Of a stretch of DNA of 64,000 nucleotides, positions 43,875 through 53,211 are shown piece by piece. The translations under genes were made by a program, and so were the position numbers. Position 1 is the first letter of the stretch; the number at the start of each line of letters is the position of its first letter. Origin of the DNA: Enterococcus asini ATCC 700915 (GTDB lineage Bacteria > Bacillota > Bacilli > Lactobacillales > Enterococcaceae); NCBI RefSeq assembly GCF_000407365.1, contig NZ_ASVU01000001.1, forward strand, positions 711,001 through 775,000, given 5' to 3'. The notes below the pieces were generated by a model. That model was not told the origin of the DNA and searched no databases. It saw only the letters and a program-made list of their open reading frames with translations.

Positions 43875-45161
43875 TTATTGATTCCAAGCGTCTTCTAATT
43901 GAGTTGCGCCTTGTTTGATTAGTTCGTTAGTATCTTTATCAGGGTTAGAGTAGATGTTTTCCATGATTGAACGAACTTCGTTGTAAGCAGGGTCAGCATT
44001 TTCTTCTACAGGAATTGCGAACAATTCTTTGGTTGCTTCAGACAAGATTGCAGGAACTTTCGTATTTTCAGAGTCTTTGTATTCGCTGCTGTCCAAAACA
44101 GATTGTAGGATTGGCATGTAGCCAGTTTGTTCTGCCCAGTACAATTGAACGTCTGGCGTAGACATGTATTTCAACAACAAGTACGCAGCTGTTTTTTGTT
44201 CAGCCGTTGCGCTGTCGAACATGTAAACGTCAGTCCCTTGTTGGATGTTGATTTTTTCAGGACGAGGAGCTACACCGTATTCGAATTTGCCTTCTGTATC
44301 TTGTTTCACGTAGCCTTCACCAGCGATTGAGCCGATAAACATCGCAACTTTTTCATTGGCAAAAGGACCAGACAAGTATTTGTCACTACCGGCAATCCGC
44401 ATAGAACCGTTCTTGATGCCGTCTAGGTAGTAGTTGATCACTTCTTTTGATTCAGAACCAGTGAAGTCTAAGTCTTTGTTGAATTCCACGCCTTGGTTTT
44501 CCATGCCGATTGCATAGTAGTTGTTCAAAGAGTCAAATCCGCCACCGACAACTTCATGGTTGGATTTTTCATAGATAGTTTCGCAAGCTTTAGCGAATTC
44601 TTCCAAAGTAGTTGGCACTTCAACGCCGTATTCTTTCAACATATCCGCATTGTAAACCAACGCTTCAGTGGATTTGTTAAATGGAATTCCGTATTGGGTA
44701 CCGTCGATTTGCGCACCTTTTAGTAAAGCATCGCGAATTTCTTCTTGGTCGCCCCAGCCAATGGTGTCGTCTTCCATGTATGGTTTCAAGTCTACCAACA
44801 TATCGTCTTGCGCAGCATTCCACAACCAACCTGGGTATGCTTGAGTAATCGTTGGTAAGTCTTTAGGGGATTGCAAAGTCGAGTTGATTTTGGCTTGCAT
44901 ATCAGAGTATTGACCTTGGTTTTGCAAGGTTACTTTGATATTGGGATTTTCTTTCATGAAATCTTCGGTAATTTTGGTCAATGCTTCTTCTTGCGCACCG
45001 TTCATTGCGTGCCAGAAAGTGATTTCCGTTTTGTCCTTGATTTCAGTGACGATTTTGTCGCTTTCTCCACTGTCCTTGCTATCGTTTGAGCTGCCACAAG
45101 CTGCTAATGCGACCGTTGCTAGTGTTGCCAATACGACTGTTCCCATTTTTTTGAACTTCAT
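43875..45161 (-). CDS. Family 1 sugar ABC transporter substrate-binding lipoprotein
   Basis: 428-residue extracellular binding protein of the UgpB/MalX family. Signal peptide with lipobox VALAAC (Cys at about 21), then EITFWHAMNGAQEEAL, as in glycerol-3-phosphate and oligosaccharide binders. Last gene of the ATPase-permease-permease-MBL-SBP operon and the most strongly biased in codon use. GGAGAG precedes the start. The ligand cannot be settled from sequence. Confidence 0.92.
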   Translation of the reverse strand: MKFKKMGTVVLATLATVALAACGSSNDSKDSGESDKIVTEIKDKTEITFWHAMNGAQEEALTKITEDFMKENPNIKVTLQNQGQYSDMQAKINSTLQSPKDLPTITQAYPGWLWNAAQDDMLVDLKPYMEDDTIGWGDQEEIRDALLKGAQIDGTQYGIPFNKSTEALVYNADMLKEYGVEVPTTLEEFAKACETIYEKSNHEVVGGGFDSLNNYYAIGMENQGVEFNKDLDFTGSESKEVINYYLDGIKNGSMRIAGSDKYLSGPFANEKVAMFIGSIAGEGYVKQDTEGKFEYGVAPRPEKINIQQGTDVYMFDSATAEQKTAAYLLLKYMSTPDVQLYWAEQTGYMPILQSVLDSSEYKDSENTKVPAILSEATKELFAIPVEENADPAYNEVRSIMENIYSNPDKDTNELIKQGATQLEDAWNQ

Positions 45162-45184
45162 TCTTGACTCTCCTCCAAAATTTT

Positions 45185-46471
45185 TTATAAAACGATTGTG
45201 TCCCCACGAGAGGGCAATATTCTTTCACCATACGGATTCACCAATTTTTCAGGCTTCAAGGTATGGATTGGAACCAAAGTTTTGGGCTGAATCATGGCGA
45301 TGATTCGGTCCAGGTCCTCCGGAAAAGCATGTCCGGAACAAGCAAGGCGTAAGAAGATGATGTCTTGTTTGGCTAAAAGATCCAAGAATACTTGATACGC
45401 CGGGTCGAAATCCCCCAAAGGCTCTGCGTCCAAGTGGAAGTAGAGTCCCCCTGGCTGCAAGGCTTCAAAGTGATCCACCACTTGCCATAAGTACTGCCCT
45501 TGATCGGCTAAAAGCGTCTCATAGGAAATGGCTAGCTCTGGTTTCAAACTCGAAATCTTTGTTGCACCAGTTGGGTAGTAATAATAGGCATCAAGGCCTA
45601 GGACTTCCTGTAATAAAGCAGCCATATTGGCTTCTAGTACGACCGTGCGAGGTGCCGAGCTCAAGATGGCGGCAAAGCGTTTCACATTGGCAGGATAGCC
45701 GTTAAAGGTTAACTGCCGCTGAGGATTGGCTGCTACTAGTTCCACCAAACGAGTAATCAACGCCTGTTCGCTAGGTAGCGTTTCGGTATCAGCCTCCTCC
45801 TCGCGATCATCGAAGGAAATGCTGACTCCTTCCATCATGAGGAGGTCCGTGTGTTTGGCTTGCGCACAGAAGGCTTCCGTCAAATCGCGGTCATAGCCGT
45901 GTAAGCGTAAATCCCCAGTATACGTCAAAAAGGCATCTGGCGTCTTAATCAGTAAAGCCGCCGCCCCGTAAGCATCGTGATCCACTGGCAAAATCGTCAC
46001 GTGAATCTTGCCAACTACTACTTCGCTACCGGCTTCTAACCCAATCATGTCTCGGGTTCCGGGGGCGAAAGGATTAGTTAAAAGAAACTGCTCGTCTCGA
46101 TTCAATGAAGCGAGAATCGCTTTGGTTTCTTTTAGCGTGTACAAAGGAATCGCTGGATCCAAGTAATTGATCATCTTGGAATGATCCAAATGGGCGTGGG
46201 ATAAAAAGACCGCCGTCTCCACCTCTTCTGTGGGAGCTGCTAAACCCTCAGCTCCGGACAAGCGGGAATCGTACACTCCAGACAAAGCAGGGATCAACCG
46301 ATTGTCCAACAGCGTCCCTAAACTTTCTTCGGTCAAGCCTAGCTCTGGGCGAAACTCCGTCCCAAAGTCGAAGAAGATCCGAGCGTCTTCGTAGCGGACT
46401 TCGATCACCGTACCCCCAATGGTCAAAATCCCACTGTGGAAAGTAACGCTGGTTTTACCCTTTAAGTCCAT
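45185..46471 (-). CDS. MBL-fold beta-CASP metallo-hydrolase (RNase J-like)
   Basis: 428-residue protein. Metallo-beta-lactamase motifs: FFDFG (about 35), HAHLDH (about 93), LPVDHDAYGA (about 158), TGDLRLHG (about 185). Beta-CASP features: MMEGVSIS near 210, and a C-terminal SGHAFPEDLDRII followed by LVPIHTLKPE, as in RNase J. It is shorter than RNase J and lacks its C-terminal domain. It sits between the permease and binding-protein genes of an ABC importer; ATG 46471 overlaps the permease end. It may be a phosphodiesterase for the imported compound rather than a ribonuclease; this is inference. Confidence 0.82.
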   Translation of the reverse strand: MDLKGKTSVTFHSGILTIGGTVIEVRYEDARIFFDFGTEFRPELGLTEESLGTLLDNRLIPALSGVYDSRLSGAEGLAAPTEEVETAVFLSHAHLDHSKMINYLDPAIPLYTLKETKAILASLNRDEQFLLTNPFAPGTRDMIGLEAGSEVVVGKIHVTILPVDHDAYGAAALLIKTPDAFLTYTGDLRLHGYDRDLTEAFCAQAKHTDLLMMEGVSISFDDREEEADTETLPSEQALITRLVELVAANPQRQLTFNGYPANVKRFAAILSSAPRTVVLEANMAALLQEVLGLDAYYYYPTGATKISSLKPELAISYETLLADQGQYLWQVVDHFEALQPGGLYFHLDAEPLGDFDPAYQVFLDLLAKQDIIFLRLACSGHAFPEDLDRIIAMIQPKTLVPIHTLKPEKLVNPYGERILPSRGDTIVL

Positions 46472-47273
46472 TTTTAGCCACCCCACGAATGATTTCTTTT
46501 CTAAAGATGAAATAGATAATCAAAATCGGAATAACCGTCAAAGTAGCCGCCGCTAACTGCAAGTGCACGTCACTGCCGCTTTCTGTGGAGAAGGCGGACA
46601 ACCCATTGTTCAACAGGCGGTGCGCTTTGTCATTGGTTACCAACAATGGCCACAAGAAGGAATTCCAGCTAGAGATAAAGGTCAAGATGCCCACGGTTAC
46701 CAAAGCCGGTTTCGTCATAGGCACCAAAATCTTGCGAATGTATTCCATATCGCTGGCCCCATCGATTTTCGCCGCTTTGTAATAGGTAATGGAAATCCCA
46801 CTCAAATAACTATTCAAGTAGTAAATATAAAAGATACTGGTCAAGAAAGGAATGATCAAGGACGCGTAGGTGTTCAATAAGCCTAAACGGGCAATGGTAT
46901 TGAAGTTGGTGAAGATGATGGACTCGTAAGGCACCATCAACAAGGAAACCATGATTGCCAACACGACTTTCTTAAAGCGAAACTCCAAACTGGTCAGTGC
47001 GAAAGAGGCCAAAACCGCCGTAATCAACGTAGCGATTGTCGTCACTGCGGACACAAAGACCGTATTGAAGAAGTAGCGAATGAACGGCGCTTTTTCAAAG
47101 ACATCCAAAAAGTTCGCAAATTGCAAATGCGCCGGGATGATGGTCGGCGGAATACTAGTGACTTCCGACCGGGTCATCAAGCCCCCTAAAACCATGTATA
47201 CGAATGGAAACACGGTGATAATGGCCAAGACGATTAGAAAGAAGTAGCAAATAAAATTAATCACTCGTTTCAC
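46455..47273 (-). CDS. Carbohydrate ABC transporter permease (UgpE-like)
   Basis: 272-residue MalG/UgpE-type permease with six membrane segments. The EAA loop (YYKAAKIDGASDMEYIRKIL, about 165-184) contacts the ATPase. It lies 3 bp after the other permease gene and pairs with it. Its end overlaps the start of the MBL gene. Confidence 0.94.
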   Translation of the reverse strand: MKRVINFICYFFLIVLAIITVFPFVYMVLGGLMTRSEVTSIPPTIIPAHLQFANFLDVFEKAPFIRYFFNTVFVSAVTTIATLITAVLASFALTSLEFRFKKVVLAIMVSLLMVPYESIIFTNFNTIARLGLLNTYASLIIPFLTSIFYIYYLNSYLSGISITYYKAAKIDGASDMEYIRKILVPMTKPALVTVGILTFISSWNSFLWPLLVTNDKAHRLLNNGLSAFSTESGSDVHLQLAAATLTVIPILIIYFIFRKEIIRGVAKNGLKG

Positions 47274-47276
47274 TGC

Positions 47277-48161
47277 TTATTCCCCCACTTTCTTGACGAT
47301 TTTACGTTGGATAAAAGTACAGAACAAAATGACTAAGAACAAGATAACCGTAGCCGCCATGGCGATTCCCGGACGACCGGAAATGTGGAACTTGTCGTAA
47401 ATGTAGTACACCGCCGTGGTAGCACTCTTGGCAATCCCCGGTTGACCGGCAAACAAGGCATAAACTTGGGTGTACACCTTGAAGGCGCCGATGATATTCA
47501 CCGTTAGCAAGAACGCAATCGTCGGTACCAATTGCGGCAATGTAATGCGGCGGAAGATTTCTCCGTCGGTAGCGCCAAACATTTTGGCAATTTTGTAATG
47601 TTCTTCGTCGATGTTTCTAAGGCCGGCCAATAAAATAATGATATTAAAGGCCAAGGAACTCCAAATCCCAAAGATGATCAAAGTTGGCATGGAAAGATCC
47701 ACACTATCCAACCAGTTCAAACCAGGAATGCCAAAGATGCTCAAAATGTAATTGACAATCCCGTAGTCCCCGTTAAAGAAGTAACGGAAGACGATCCCAA
47801 TGGCAATGGTACTCGTAACATAAGGCATGAAAAAGATGGTTTCAAAAAAGCTCTTGTGTTTCACCTTTTCAAAGATGATCCAAGCGATTAACAAGCCGAG
47901 AATCAAGGCCACCGGCACCGTGGTAAAGGCGTAAAGGGCGGTATTCTTCAAAGCTCGATAAAAGACTGGGTCACTGAGGACTTTCTGATAGTTTTCCAAG
48001 CCCGCCGGTTCCATATTGATCAATGAGCCCTTTTGGAAGCTCATCACCAAGGAACGGAGTAGTGGATAGATGGAAAATAAGACGATAATTACCAAAGATG
48101 GCAGAAGGAAGAGCCAGGCTTTGGGTTGGTTCTCTGGATTGTAGCTATTCTTCTTAAACAT
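47277..48161 (-). CDS. Carbohydrate ABC transporter permease (UgpA-like)
   Basis: 294-residue MalF/UgpA-type permease with six segments. EAA loop HYKIAKMFGATDGEIFRRIT at about residues 192-211. Its ATG overlaps the ATPase gene stop by one base, so the two are coupled. Confidence 0.94.
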   Translation of the reverse strand: MFKKNSYNPENQPKAWLFLLPSLVIIVLFSIYPLLRSLVMSFQKGSLINMEPAGLENYQKVLSDPVFYRALKNTALYAFTTVPVALILGLLIAWIIFEKVKHKSFFETIFFMPYVTSTIAIGIVFRYFFNGDYGIVNYILSIFGIPGLNWLDSVDLSMPTLIIFGIWSSLAFNIIILLAGLRNIDEEHYKIAKMFGATDGEIFRRITLPQLVPTIAFLLTVNIIGAFKVYTQVYALFAGQPGIAKSATTAVYYIYDKFHISGRPGIAMAATVILFLVILFCTFIQRKIVKKVGE

Positions 48162-49234
48162 CAGTAAATCCGGGTCCCATCCGGCTTAAACAGGAAGGCT
48201 TTCGGATAAGCAAAATCGAAGGTCAGCTCGGCTCCTTCTTGAATCTCATTTTCGATGCTGACGATTGATTTCAAATGATTGGCGCCGATTTCGAAGTTCA
48301 AAATACGTTCCCGGCCGATTAATTCCACCCCGTGAACAGTCGCATCGAAAGCACCTTCTCCAGCTACTGGCAAGACATCTTCAGGACGAATACCTAAGAT
48401 ATAGGAACCGTCTGGCATGTCTTCTTTAAAGCGGTCTTCGGCAAAGCGGCTTGTGGGCACGTGGAACTCTTCGTGACTCATGACCCCATCTTTGACCGTT
48501 ACCGGCAAGATATTGATGATTGGATTGCCGATGAACTGAGCCACAAATAAATTAGCAGGCTCTAAGTATAAGTTCTGTGGATCGTCGTCTTGTTGCACGA
48601 CTCCTTCATTTAATAGAATAATTTTATCACTGATGGACAACGCTTCTTCTTGGTCGTGGGTTACGAAAATCGTCGTAATTCCCACTTCTTTAACCAAGCG
48701 GCGAATTTCTTCCCGAATCTTCAAACGCAACCGCGCGTCCAAGTTACTCAATGGTTCATCCAGTAGTAAAACTTCAGGGTTTTGCACCAAGGCCCGGGTG
48801 ATTGCTACCCGTTGTTGTTGCCCCCCGGAAAGTGTGCCGGGTTTTTTGTTCCGCAACTCTCCGATGTTCGTCAATTCCATATACTTTTCAGCGATTGCCA
48901 TGGCTTCCGCTTTCGGTTTCTTCTTGTCCCCCACCGTCAATGGGAACATCACATTTTCGAAAACCGTCATATGGGGATAAAGCGCATAGTTTTGGAACAC
49001 AAAACCGATATTCCGGTCTTTAGGTTCCGTTTTGACTACCGAGTTCCCCGCAAAACGAATATCGCCGTCAGAAGGGCTCAACAAACCAGCGATTAGATTC
49101 AAGATTGTGGATTTGCCACAGCCAGATGGGCCGAGCAAACAAACAAGGTCGCCTTTTTCGATGGTGAAGTTGACTGACTTTAGTGCCTCATAACCGTTTT
49201 CGAACACTTTTTTCAGATCGATGACTTCAATCAT
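48161..49234 (-). CDS. Carbohydrate ABC transporter ATP-binding protein (MalK/UgpC-like)
   Basis: 357-residue ATPase. Walker A GPSGCGKST (about 35), signature LSGGQQQR (about 133), Walker B VLLLDEPLS (about 153), switch His in FVTHDQEEA. The C-terminal TOBE/MalK regulatory domain includes LGIRPEDV (about 283). First gene of the operon; AGGAT precedes the ATG. Unusually for this class the ATPase is encoded inside the operon and leads it, so the importer need not share a MsmK-like ATPase. Confidence 0.95.
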   Translation of the reverse strand: MIEVIDLKKVFENGYEALKSVNFTIEKGDLVCLLGPSGCGKSTILNLIAGLLSPSDGDIRFAGNSVVKTEPKDRNIGFVFQNYALYPHMTVFENVMFPLTVGDKKKPKAEAMAIAEKYMELTNIGELRNKKPGTLSGGQQQRVAITRALVQNPEVLLLDEPLSNLDARLRLKIREEIRRLVKEVGITTIFVTHDQEEALSISDKIILLNEGVVQQDDDPQNLYLEPANLFVAQFIGNPIINILPVTVKDGVMSHEEFHVPTSRFAEDRFKEDMPDGSYILGIRPEDVLPVAGEGAFDATVHGVELIGRERILNFEIGANHLKSIVSIENEIQEGAELTFDFAYPKAFLFKPDGTRIY

Positions 49235-49472
49235 TAAAAATCCTCCATTACCTTTTTTTACATACGTGCCTATTTTAGCATTTTTTAATTCTAGTGATTT
49301 ATAAAGTTCGGTGATAGATAGCCATTGAAAACTTATTGTTTTTTCATTTAAAGCAACTGGTGGAAATTGGTCTAATTCATTCCCGCTCCGGTCTGCCCCT
49401 CATGGTAGCGAATTCATATAAAAATAAAAGTTCCCTAAAATCCCTCGCTTTTGTCCATTAAAAAACCGACAA

Positions 49473-49526
49473 CAAAAAAAGATTGGCATTTTTTTCCAAA
49501 ATTCGATAATTTTTGAAAGAAATGCC
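49473..49526 (-). terminator. Terminator of the Nudix-like gene
   Basis: On the minus strand GGCATTTCTTTC pairs with the GGAAAAAAATGCC arm (extended by AAAA/TTTT), followed by seven T. The stretch 49235-49472 is the leader of the ABC operon, with a candidate extended -10 TGCTAAAAT near 49277, and shows no gene. Confidence 0.75.
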
Positions 49527-49541
49527 GTTTGATGCCTTTGC

Positions 49542-49994
49542 CTAGTCTTTGGGTAAAGCTTGAAGATATTGCTGCAAAAAAGGCAAGCTCTGATCAAAGG
49601 ACAGGAGCTCTTGGCGCAATTTCTCCCCATAAAGCCAAGTGAAATCGCCTTGCTTATTACGGGGGATTTGCCCAGTTACAGTAATCAAATAGCCGATATA
49701 CAAGGTTTGAACCTCCCCATAAGAAGTTCTAATGTGCCTTTGGGTCGTCGTTGCAAATTGTTTTTCCAAGCGATAGTCCTCTGGGGCTAAGCCGAGAAAA
49801 GTCTGTAAGCCCCGCGCCACAGTATCTTGAAATTGCTCCCCGATTTCCATAGGCCAGCCGGGTAAGCCCAGGCCTCCCTCCTTGATTGCTACTAGCAACC
49901 GGCCTTCTTGATCTTGGACAACCACCCACACCCAAGGTACGAAAAGAGGCTTGGCTCCCACGAGTTTCCGCAGCTGTGCTTCATAGTTTTCCAT
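49542..49994 (-). CDS. Nudix-like protein with degenerate Nudix box
   Basis: 150-residue Nudix-fold protein. The box aligns as LPGWPMEIGE, then seven residues, then RGLQTFLGL, where active enzymes have R-E-x-x-E-E-x-G. All three glutamates are replaced, so pyrophosphatase activity is doubtful; a regulatory or binding role is possible. ATG 49994 is chosen because it follows a purine-rich site and starts the family fold; a longer frame to 50111 is unlikely. Single gene, divergent from ohr. Confidence 0.75.
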   Translation of the reverse strand: MENYEAQLRKLVGAKPLFVPWVWVVVQDQEGRLLVAIKEGGLGLPGWPMEIGEQFQDTVARGLQTFLGLAPEDYRLEKQFATTTQRHIRTSYGEVQTLYIGYLITVTGQIPRNKQGDFTWLYGEKLRQELLSFDQSLPFLQQYLQALPKD

Positions 49995-50079
49995 CCTCCG
50001 TCTCTCCTTTTTCTTTTGATTGTAGTATACCCTTTTTTCTTTTTTGTCACCGTTCTCTCGCTTTTTGTGAGCAAGTCCT

Positions 50080-50108
50080 TTGGGAAAGTTCCTCATTCGT
50101 GCTACAGT
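50080..50108 (+). promoter_or_regulatory. ohr promoter
   Basis: TTGGGA (50080-50085) and TACAGT (50103-50108) are 17 bp apart, 27 bp before the first ATG. Confidence 0.6.
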
Positions 50109-50135
50109 CAAAGTGTCAAATAAACTACAGAATGG

Positions 50136-50552
50136 ATGAGAAAGATGAAAAAAATGTCCCTTTCTACAGTCGTCAACAAAGGTGGTCGCGAAGGCGAAGC
50201 CAAGTCAATTACCGGTAATTTAGACCTGAAAACGTCCATGACCAAAAAAGACGGCTACACGAATCCCGAAGAACTTTTCGCCGCCGGTCTAGCTTCTTGT
50301 TTCAATGGTGCCATGAGCTTTCCTTTAGAGAGAGATGGCCACGGTGACAAAGAGCGGACGATCCGCGCAGAAGTTACCCTTTTGGGGGATTTGCCGGATT
50401 ACACCACTTTACACTTGGCGGTTACTCTGACCGGTCACATTGAAGGCTTAGCGAAGGAAGATACCGTGAAATACATGAAAGAAACCGAAGACATCTGCCC
50501 TTACACCAAAGCGGTGAAAGGCAATATCGAAGTGACCTACGAAGCGGAATAA
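50136..50552 (+). CDS. Ohr/OsmC family organic hydroperoxide resistance protein
   Basis: 138-residue OsmC-fold thiol peroxidase. The reactive cysteines are in LASCFNGAM (about 54) and EDICPYTKA (about 118), the Ohr pair. It reduces organic hydroperoxides. The start may be 50136 or the ATG at 50145. No OhrR-type regulator is adjacent. It has its own promoter and a strong terminator. Confidence 0.92.
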   Translation: MRKMKKMSLSTVVNKGGREGEAKSITGNLDLKTSMTKKDGYTNPEELFAAGLASCFNGAMSFPLERDGHGDKERTIRAEVTLLGDLPDYTTLHLAVTLTGHIEGLAKEDTVKYMKETEDICPYTKAVKGNIEVTYEAE

Positions 50553-50560
50553 AGACAGAC

Positions 50561-50600
50561 AAAAAGGCGGTTACTGCTAGATGCAGTAACCGCCTTTTTA
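50561..50600 (+). terminator. Terminator of ohr
   Basis: AAGGCGGTTACTGC pairs perfectly with GCAGTAACCGCCTT around TAGAT, followed by TTTTT. Between here and 50905 there is no gene I can support; a short plus-strand frame at 50609-50851 has no ribosome site. Confidence 0.92.
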
Positions 50601-50905
50601 CTAGAAAAATGCCCAGGCTAAACGTTAGCTACCAAAGAATCAGCAAAGGTTCTTGGCCCTTTTATAAGGGGAACATCCGCTACCAGAGATTGGGGAAGGA
50701 AGTGCGCTCGCATTGGAACAGACAATCAAACATTCTTTTCGTAATCTGGGGTATGGATCAAGGTTTAATAACGCTACTCGGTGGCGTGCTCGTTTATCCC
50801 AGCTCAGGCATCTATCTCTACTTAAATTGTACTGAGAAGTACAAGGACTGACAACGATTGTTTTTTAATATGCGAATCTTCATAATCCTGCTTCTTCTCA
50901 CCAGC

Positions 50906-50941
50906 AAAAAAGACTTCCTGAAGCTGTTCCTTCAAGAAGTC
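50906..50941 (-). terminator. Terminator of the his operon
   Basis: On the minus strand GACTTCTTGAAG pairs with CTTCAGGAAGTC around GAACAG, followed by six T. The stem contains the hisJ stop. Confidence 0.88.
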
Positions 50942-51771
50942 TGGGTAAGTAAAAAGGGTTGAAATTGACCTTGGTACAATTGCCAAGTTTCCGTAATCCC
51001 TTGTTGCAAGAGTTGGTCTTTCGTCTCTTCAAAGGCAAAGCTCAAAGTCTTGGCTTCATGGCTGTCACTGGTGATGATCACAGGAGTTTTGCGCTGGGCT
51101 AAATCTCGCCATAAAAAAGGACCTGGATAGGGCTCCTTTGTCCAACCGCGACTCATGCCCCCGGTGTTGATTTCCACCAAGCCCCCGTAACTTTTGAGTG
51201 TCTGGCAGACCTCGGCTAACGCTTGCCGAGTTAAATCCTGATACTGGGCTTGATTGTCCTGTATGATATAGCCTAGACGATTTTGAAACTTCTTAATCAA
51301 GTCAAAATGCCCCACAATCAAAGGCTCATTTTCTTTCACATGGCGCAAAACCAAGGCGTAGTATTCCTCCGCCATGGCTAAAAAGTCCCCATCAAACCAA
51401 GTAGCCAAAGTTTTCGCGAAAGTTTCCGGGCTCTCGTCCACACTGGCGTAGACCCCTGCTCGCGGCTTAAAATAATGCACGGAACCGATGAAATAGTCGT
51501 AGCCCTTGGCTGGTGTCGGACTGAAATAATCCCACTCCAAGCCACATTGAAGGTTGAGTTTTTCGGCATACTGTTCTTTGAGTTTTGCCACTGCTTGTTG
51601 GTAGCCCGCTTCATCTTTGACCCCGAGACATCCCGGGTCAAAAGGAGCATAGGAATGGGAAGTAAAGCCTAAATCCGTCATGTGCAACTGACAAGCGGCT
51701 TCGGCCATCTCCCCGAGCGTTTGCTTGCCATCACACCAAGTGGAATGAGTGTGAACATTGGAATAAAACAT
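50932..51771 (-). CDS. hisJ: Histidinol-phosphatase (PHP family)
   Basis: 279-residue PHP-domain phosphatase that removes phosphate from histidinol phosphate. Metal motifs: NVHTHSTWCDG (residues 5-15), GLEWDYF (about 98), GSVHYF (about 117), VGHFDLI (about 176), TSDSHEAK (about 247). This replaces the HAD-type HisN/HisB phosphatase of enterobacteria, as usual in Firmicutes. Last gene of the operon, 15 bp after hisIE. Confidence 0.93.
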   Translation of the reverse strand: MFYSNVHTHSTWCDGKQTLGEMAEAACQLHMTDLGFTSHSYAPFDPGCLGVKDEAGYQQAVAKLKEQYAEKLNLQCGLEWDYFSPTPAKGYDYFIGSVHYFKPRAGVYASVDESPETFAKTLATWFDGDFLAMAEEYYALVLRHVKENEPLIVGHFDLIKKFQNRLGYIIQDNQAQYQDLTRQALAEVCQTLKSYGGLVEINTGGMSRGWTKEPYPGPFLWRDLAQRKTPVIITSDSHEAKTLSFAFEETKDQLLQQGITETWQLYQGQFQPFLLTQTS

Positions 51772-51786
51772 GGCCTTCCTCCCGTT

Positions 51787-52434
51787 CTATTGTAAGGTTT
51801 CTTGTTTTACCTTTTTGTCTACCACTTGACGCTTGCTAAGTTCTTCTAGAATTTCTGCTGGGACAATTTCATTATTGGCCATTAAAACAAGCAAGTGGTA
51901 AATCAAGTCGGCAATCTCATAGGTAGTTTCTTCCTTGCTTTCCTTCATGGCGCCGATTACGACTTCCGTGGATTCTTCCCCGATTTTCTTCAAAATCTTT
52001 TCATTCCCCTTGGCAAAAAGATAGCTGGTATAGCTTTTTTCTTGGGGATTTACTTTCCGATCCAAGACTAACTGGTACAAGTCAGCCACGGAAAAAGCTT
52101 TTTTCTCTTCGTCTTGGTATAAGGGCGCAGTAAAGCAAGACTCACTGCCCGTGTGACACGCCGGCCCTGCTTTAATGACCTTGGCCACCAAAGCGTCCTG
52201 ATCACAGTCCGCCACAAGTTCGACTAATTCTTGGGTATTGCCACTGGTTTCCCCTTTGCTCCACAACTCCTGACGACTGCGAGAATAAAAAGTCATCTGC
52301 TTCGTCTTCAGGGTTTCTGCCACACTTTCTTGATTCATATAAGCTACGGTTAGCACCTGATTGGTGTAAAAGTCTTGCACCACACAGGGAATCAAACCCT
52401 CTTTATCAAATTTTAGTGCTTCTAGTTCAATCAT
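51787..52434 (-). CDS. hisI: Bifunctional phosphoribosyl-AMP cyclohydrolase / phosphoribosyl-ATP diphosphatase
   Basis: 215-residue HisIE fusion for steps 2 and 3 of histidine synthesis. HisI domain at about 1-110, with zinc and magnesium ligands in LVADCDQDALVAKV and GPACHTGSESC. HisE domain at about 118-205, with GEESTEVVIGA and YEIADLIYHLLVLM. AAAGGAG precedes the ATG. It lies 21 bp after hisF. Confidence 0.96.
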   Translation of the reverse strand: MIELEALKFDKEGLIPCVVQDFYTNQVLTVAYMNQESVAETLKTKQMTFYSRSRQELWSKGETSGNTQELVELVADCDQDALVAKVIKAGPACHTGSESCFTAPLYQDEEKKAFSVADLYQLVLDRKVNPQEKSYTSYLFAKGNEKILKKIGEESTEVVIGAMKESKEETTYEIADLIYHLLVLMANNEIVPAEILEELSKRQVVDKKVKQETLQ

Positions 52435-52455
52435 TGCCGCACTCCTTTCCCCCGC

Positions 52456-53211
52456 CTACAAACGCACGGGGATTCCTTCGTCTTTTAAGTATTGTTTTAG
52501 TATGGGAATCGGGATTTCGTCATAGTGGAAAATCGAAGCCGCCAAACCCGCATCAACTTTGGGATTTTCAAATAAGTCTTTAAAGTCGGCTAATTTCCCC
52601 GCGCCGCCAGAAGCGATGATGGGCAAAGTCGAAATCTCACTGACCGCTTGTAACAGCTCTAGGTCAAAGCCATTTTTAACCCCGTCCGTATCCATGCTGT
52701 TAATGACCAATTCCCCGGCACCTAGAGCCTCTCCTTGGGCAATCCACGGCAAAGCGTCTAACCCCGTGTCTTCTCGACCGCCTTTAGTAAAGACGTGCCA
52801 AGCATCCCCCACCCGTTTCACATCCACGGAAAGGACTACACACTGGGAACCGTAACGCTCGGCCCCGGCCTTGATTAATTGGGGATTGCGCACCGCCCCA
52901 GAGTTCACGCTGACTTTATCGGCACCGCATTTCAAGACCCGATCGAAGTCTTCAATGGTATTAATGCCTCCCCCTACTGTCAAAGGGATAAAAACTTGTG
53001 CCGCCACTGCCTGTAAGGTATCCGTAAACAAGCCCCGAGCTTCATGGGAAGCGGTGATATCATAAAAGACCAGTTCGTCCGCTCCGGCTTCGTTGTACTT
53101 TTTCGCCATGGCGACCGGGTCGGCCACATCCTTGATACCGGCGAAATTGACCCCTTTTACCACGCGACCATCCCGCACATCCAAGCAAGGAATAATTCGT
53201 TTTGAAATCAT
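52456..53211 (-). CDS. hisF: Imidazole glycerol phosphate synthase subunit HisF
   Basis: 251-residue (beta/alpha)8 cyclase subunit that, with ammonia from HisH, makes imidazole glycerol phosphate and AICAR. Catalytic Asp in IPCLDVRDGRVVKG (residue 11) and Asp in LSVDVKR (about 130); phosphate loops VGGGI and ASGGAG. Overlaps hisA by ATGA. Confidence 0.97.
   Translation of the reverse strand: MISKRIIPCLDVRDGRVVKGVNFAGIKDVADPVAMAKKYNEAGADELVFYDITASHEARGLFTDTLQAVAAQVFIPLTVGGGINTIEDFDRVLKCGADKVSVNSGAVRNPQLIKAGAERYGSQCVVLSVDVKRVGDAWHVFTKGGREDTGLDALPWIAQGEALGAGELVINSMDTDGVKNGFDLELLQAVSEISTLPIIASGGAGKLADFKDLFENPKVDAGLAASIFHYDEIPIPILKQYLKDEGIPVRL

Noticed and set aside
49400..49630. 76-codon minus-strand frame between nudix and the ABC operon
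   Set aside because: It overlaps the nudix gene end and terminator, and its Lys/Phe-rich composition follows from the AT-rich leader.
50609..50851. 80-codon plus-strand frame after ohr
   Set aside because: No ribosome site, promoter or recognisable protein pattern, and it directly follows a strong terminator. Possibly a remnant, but not supportable as a gene.
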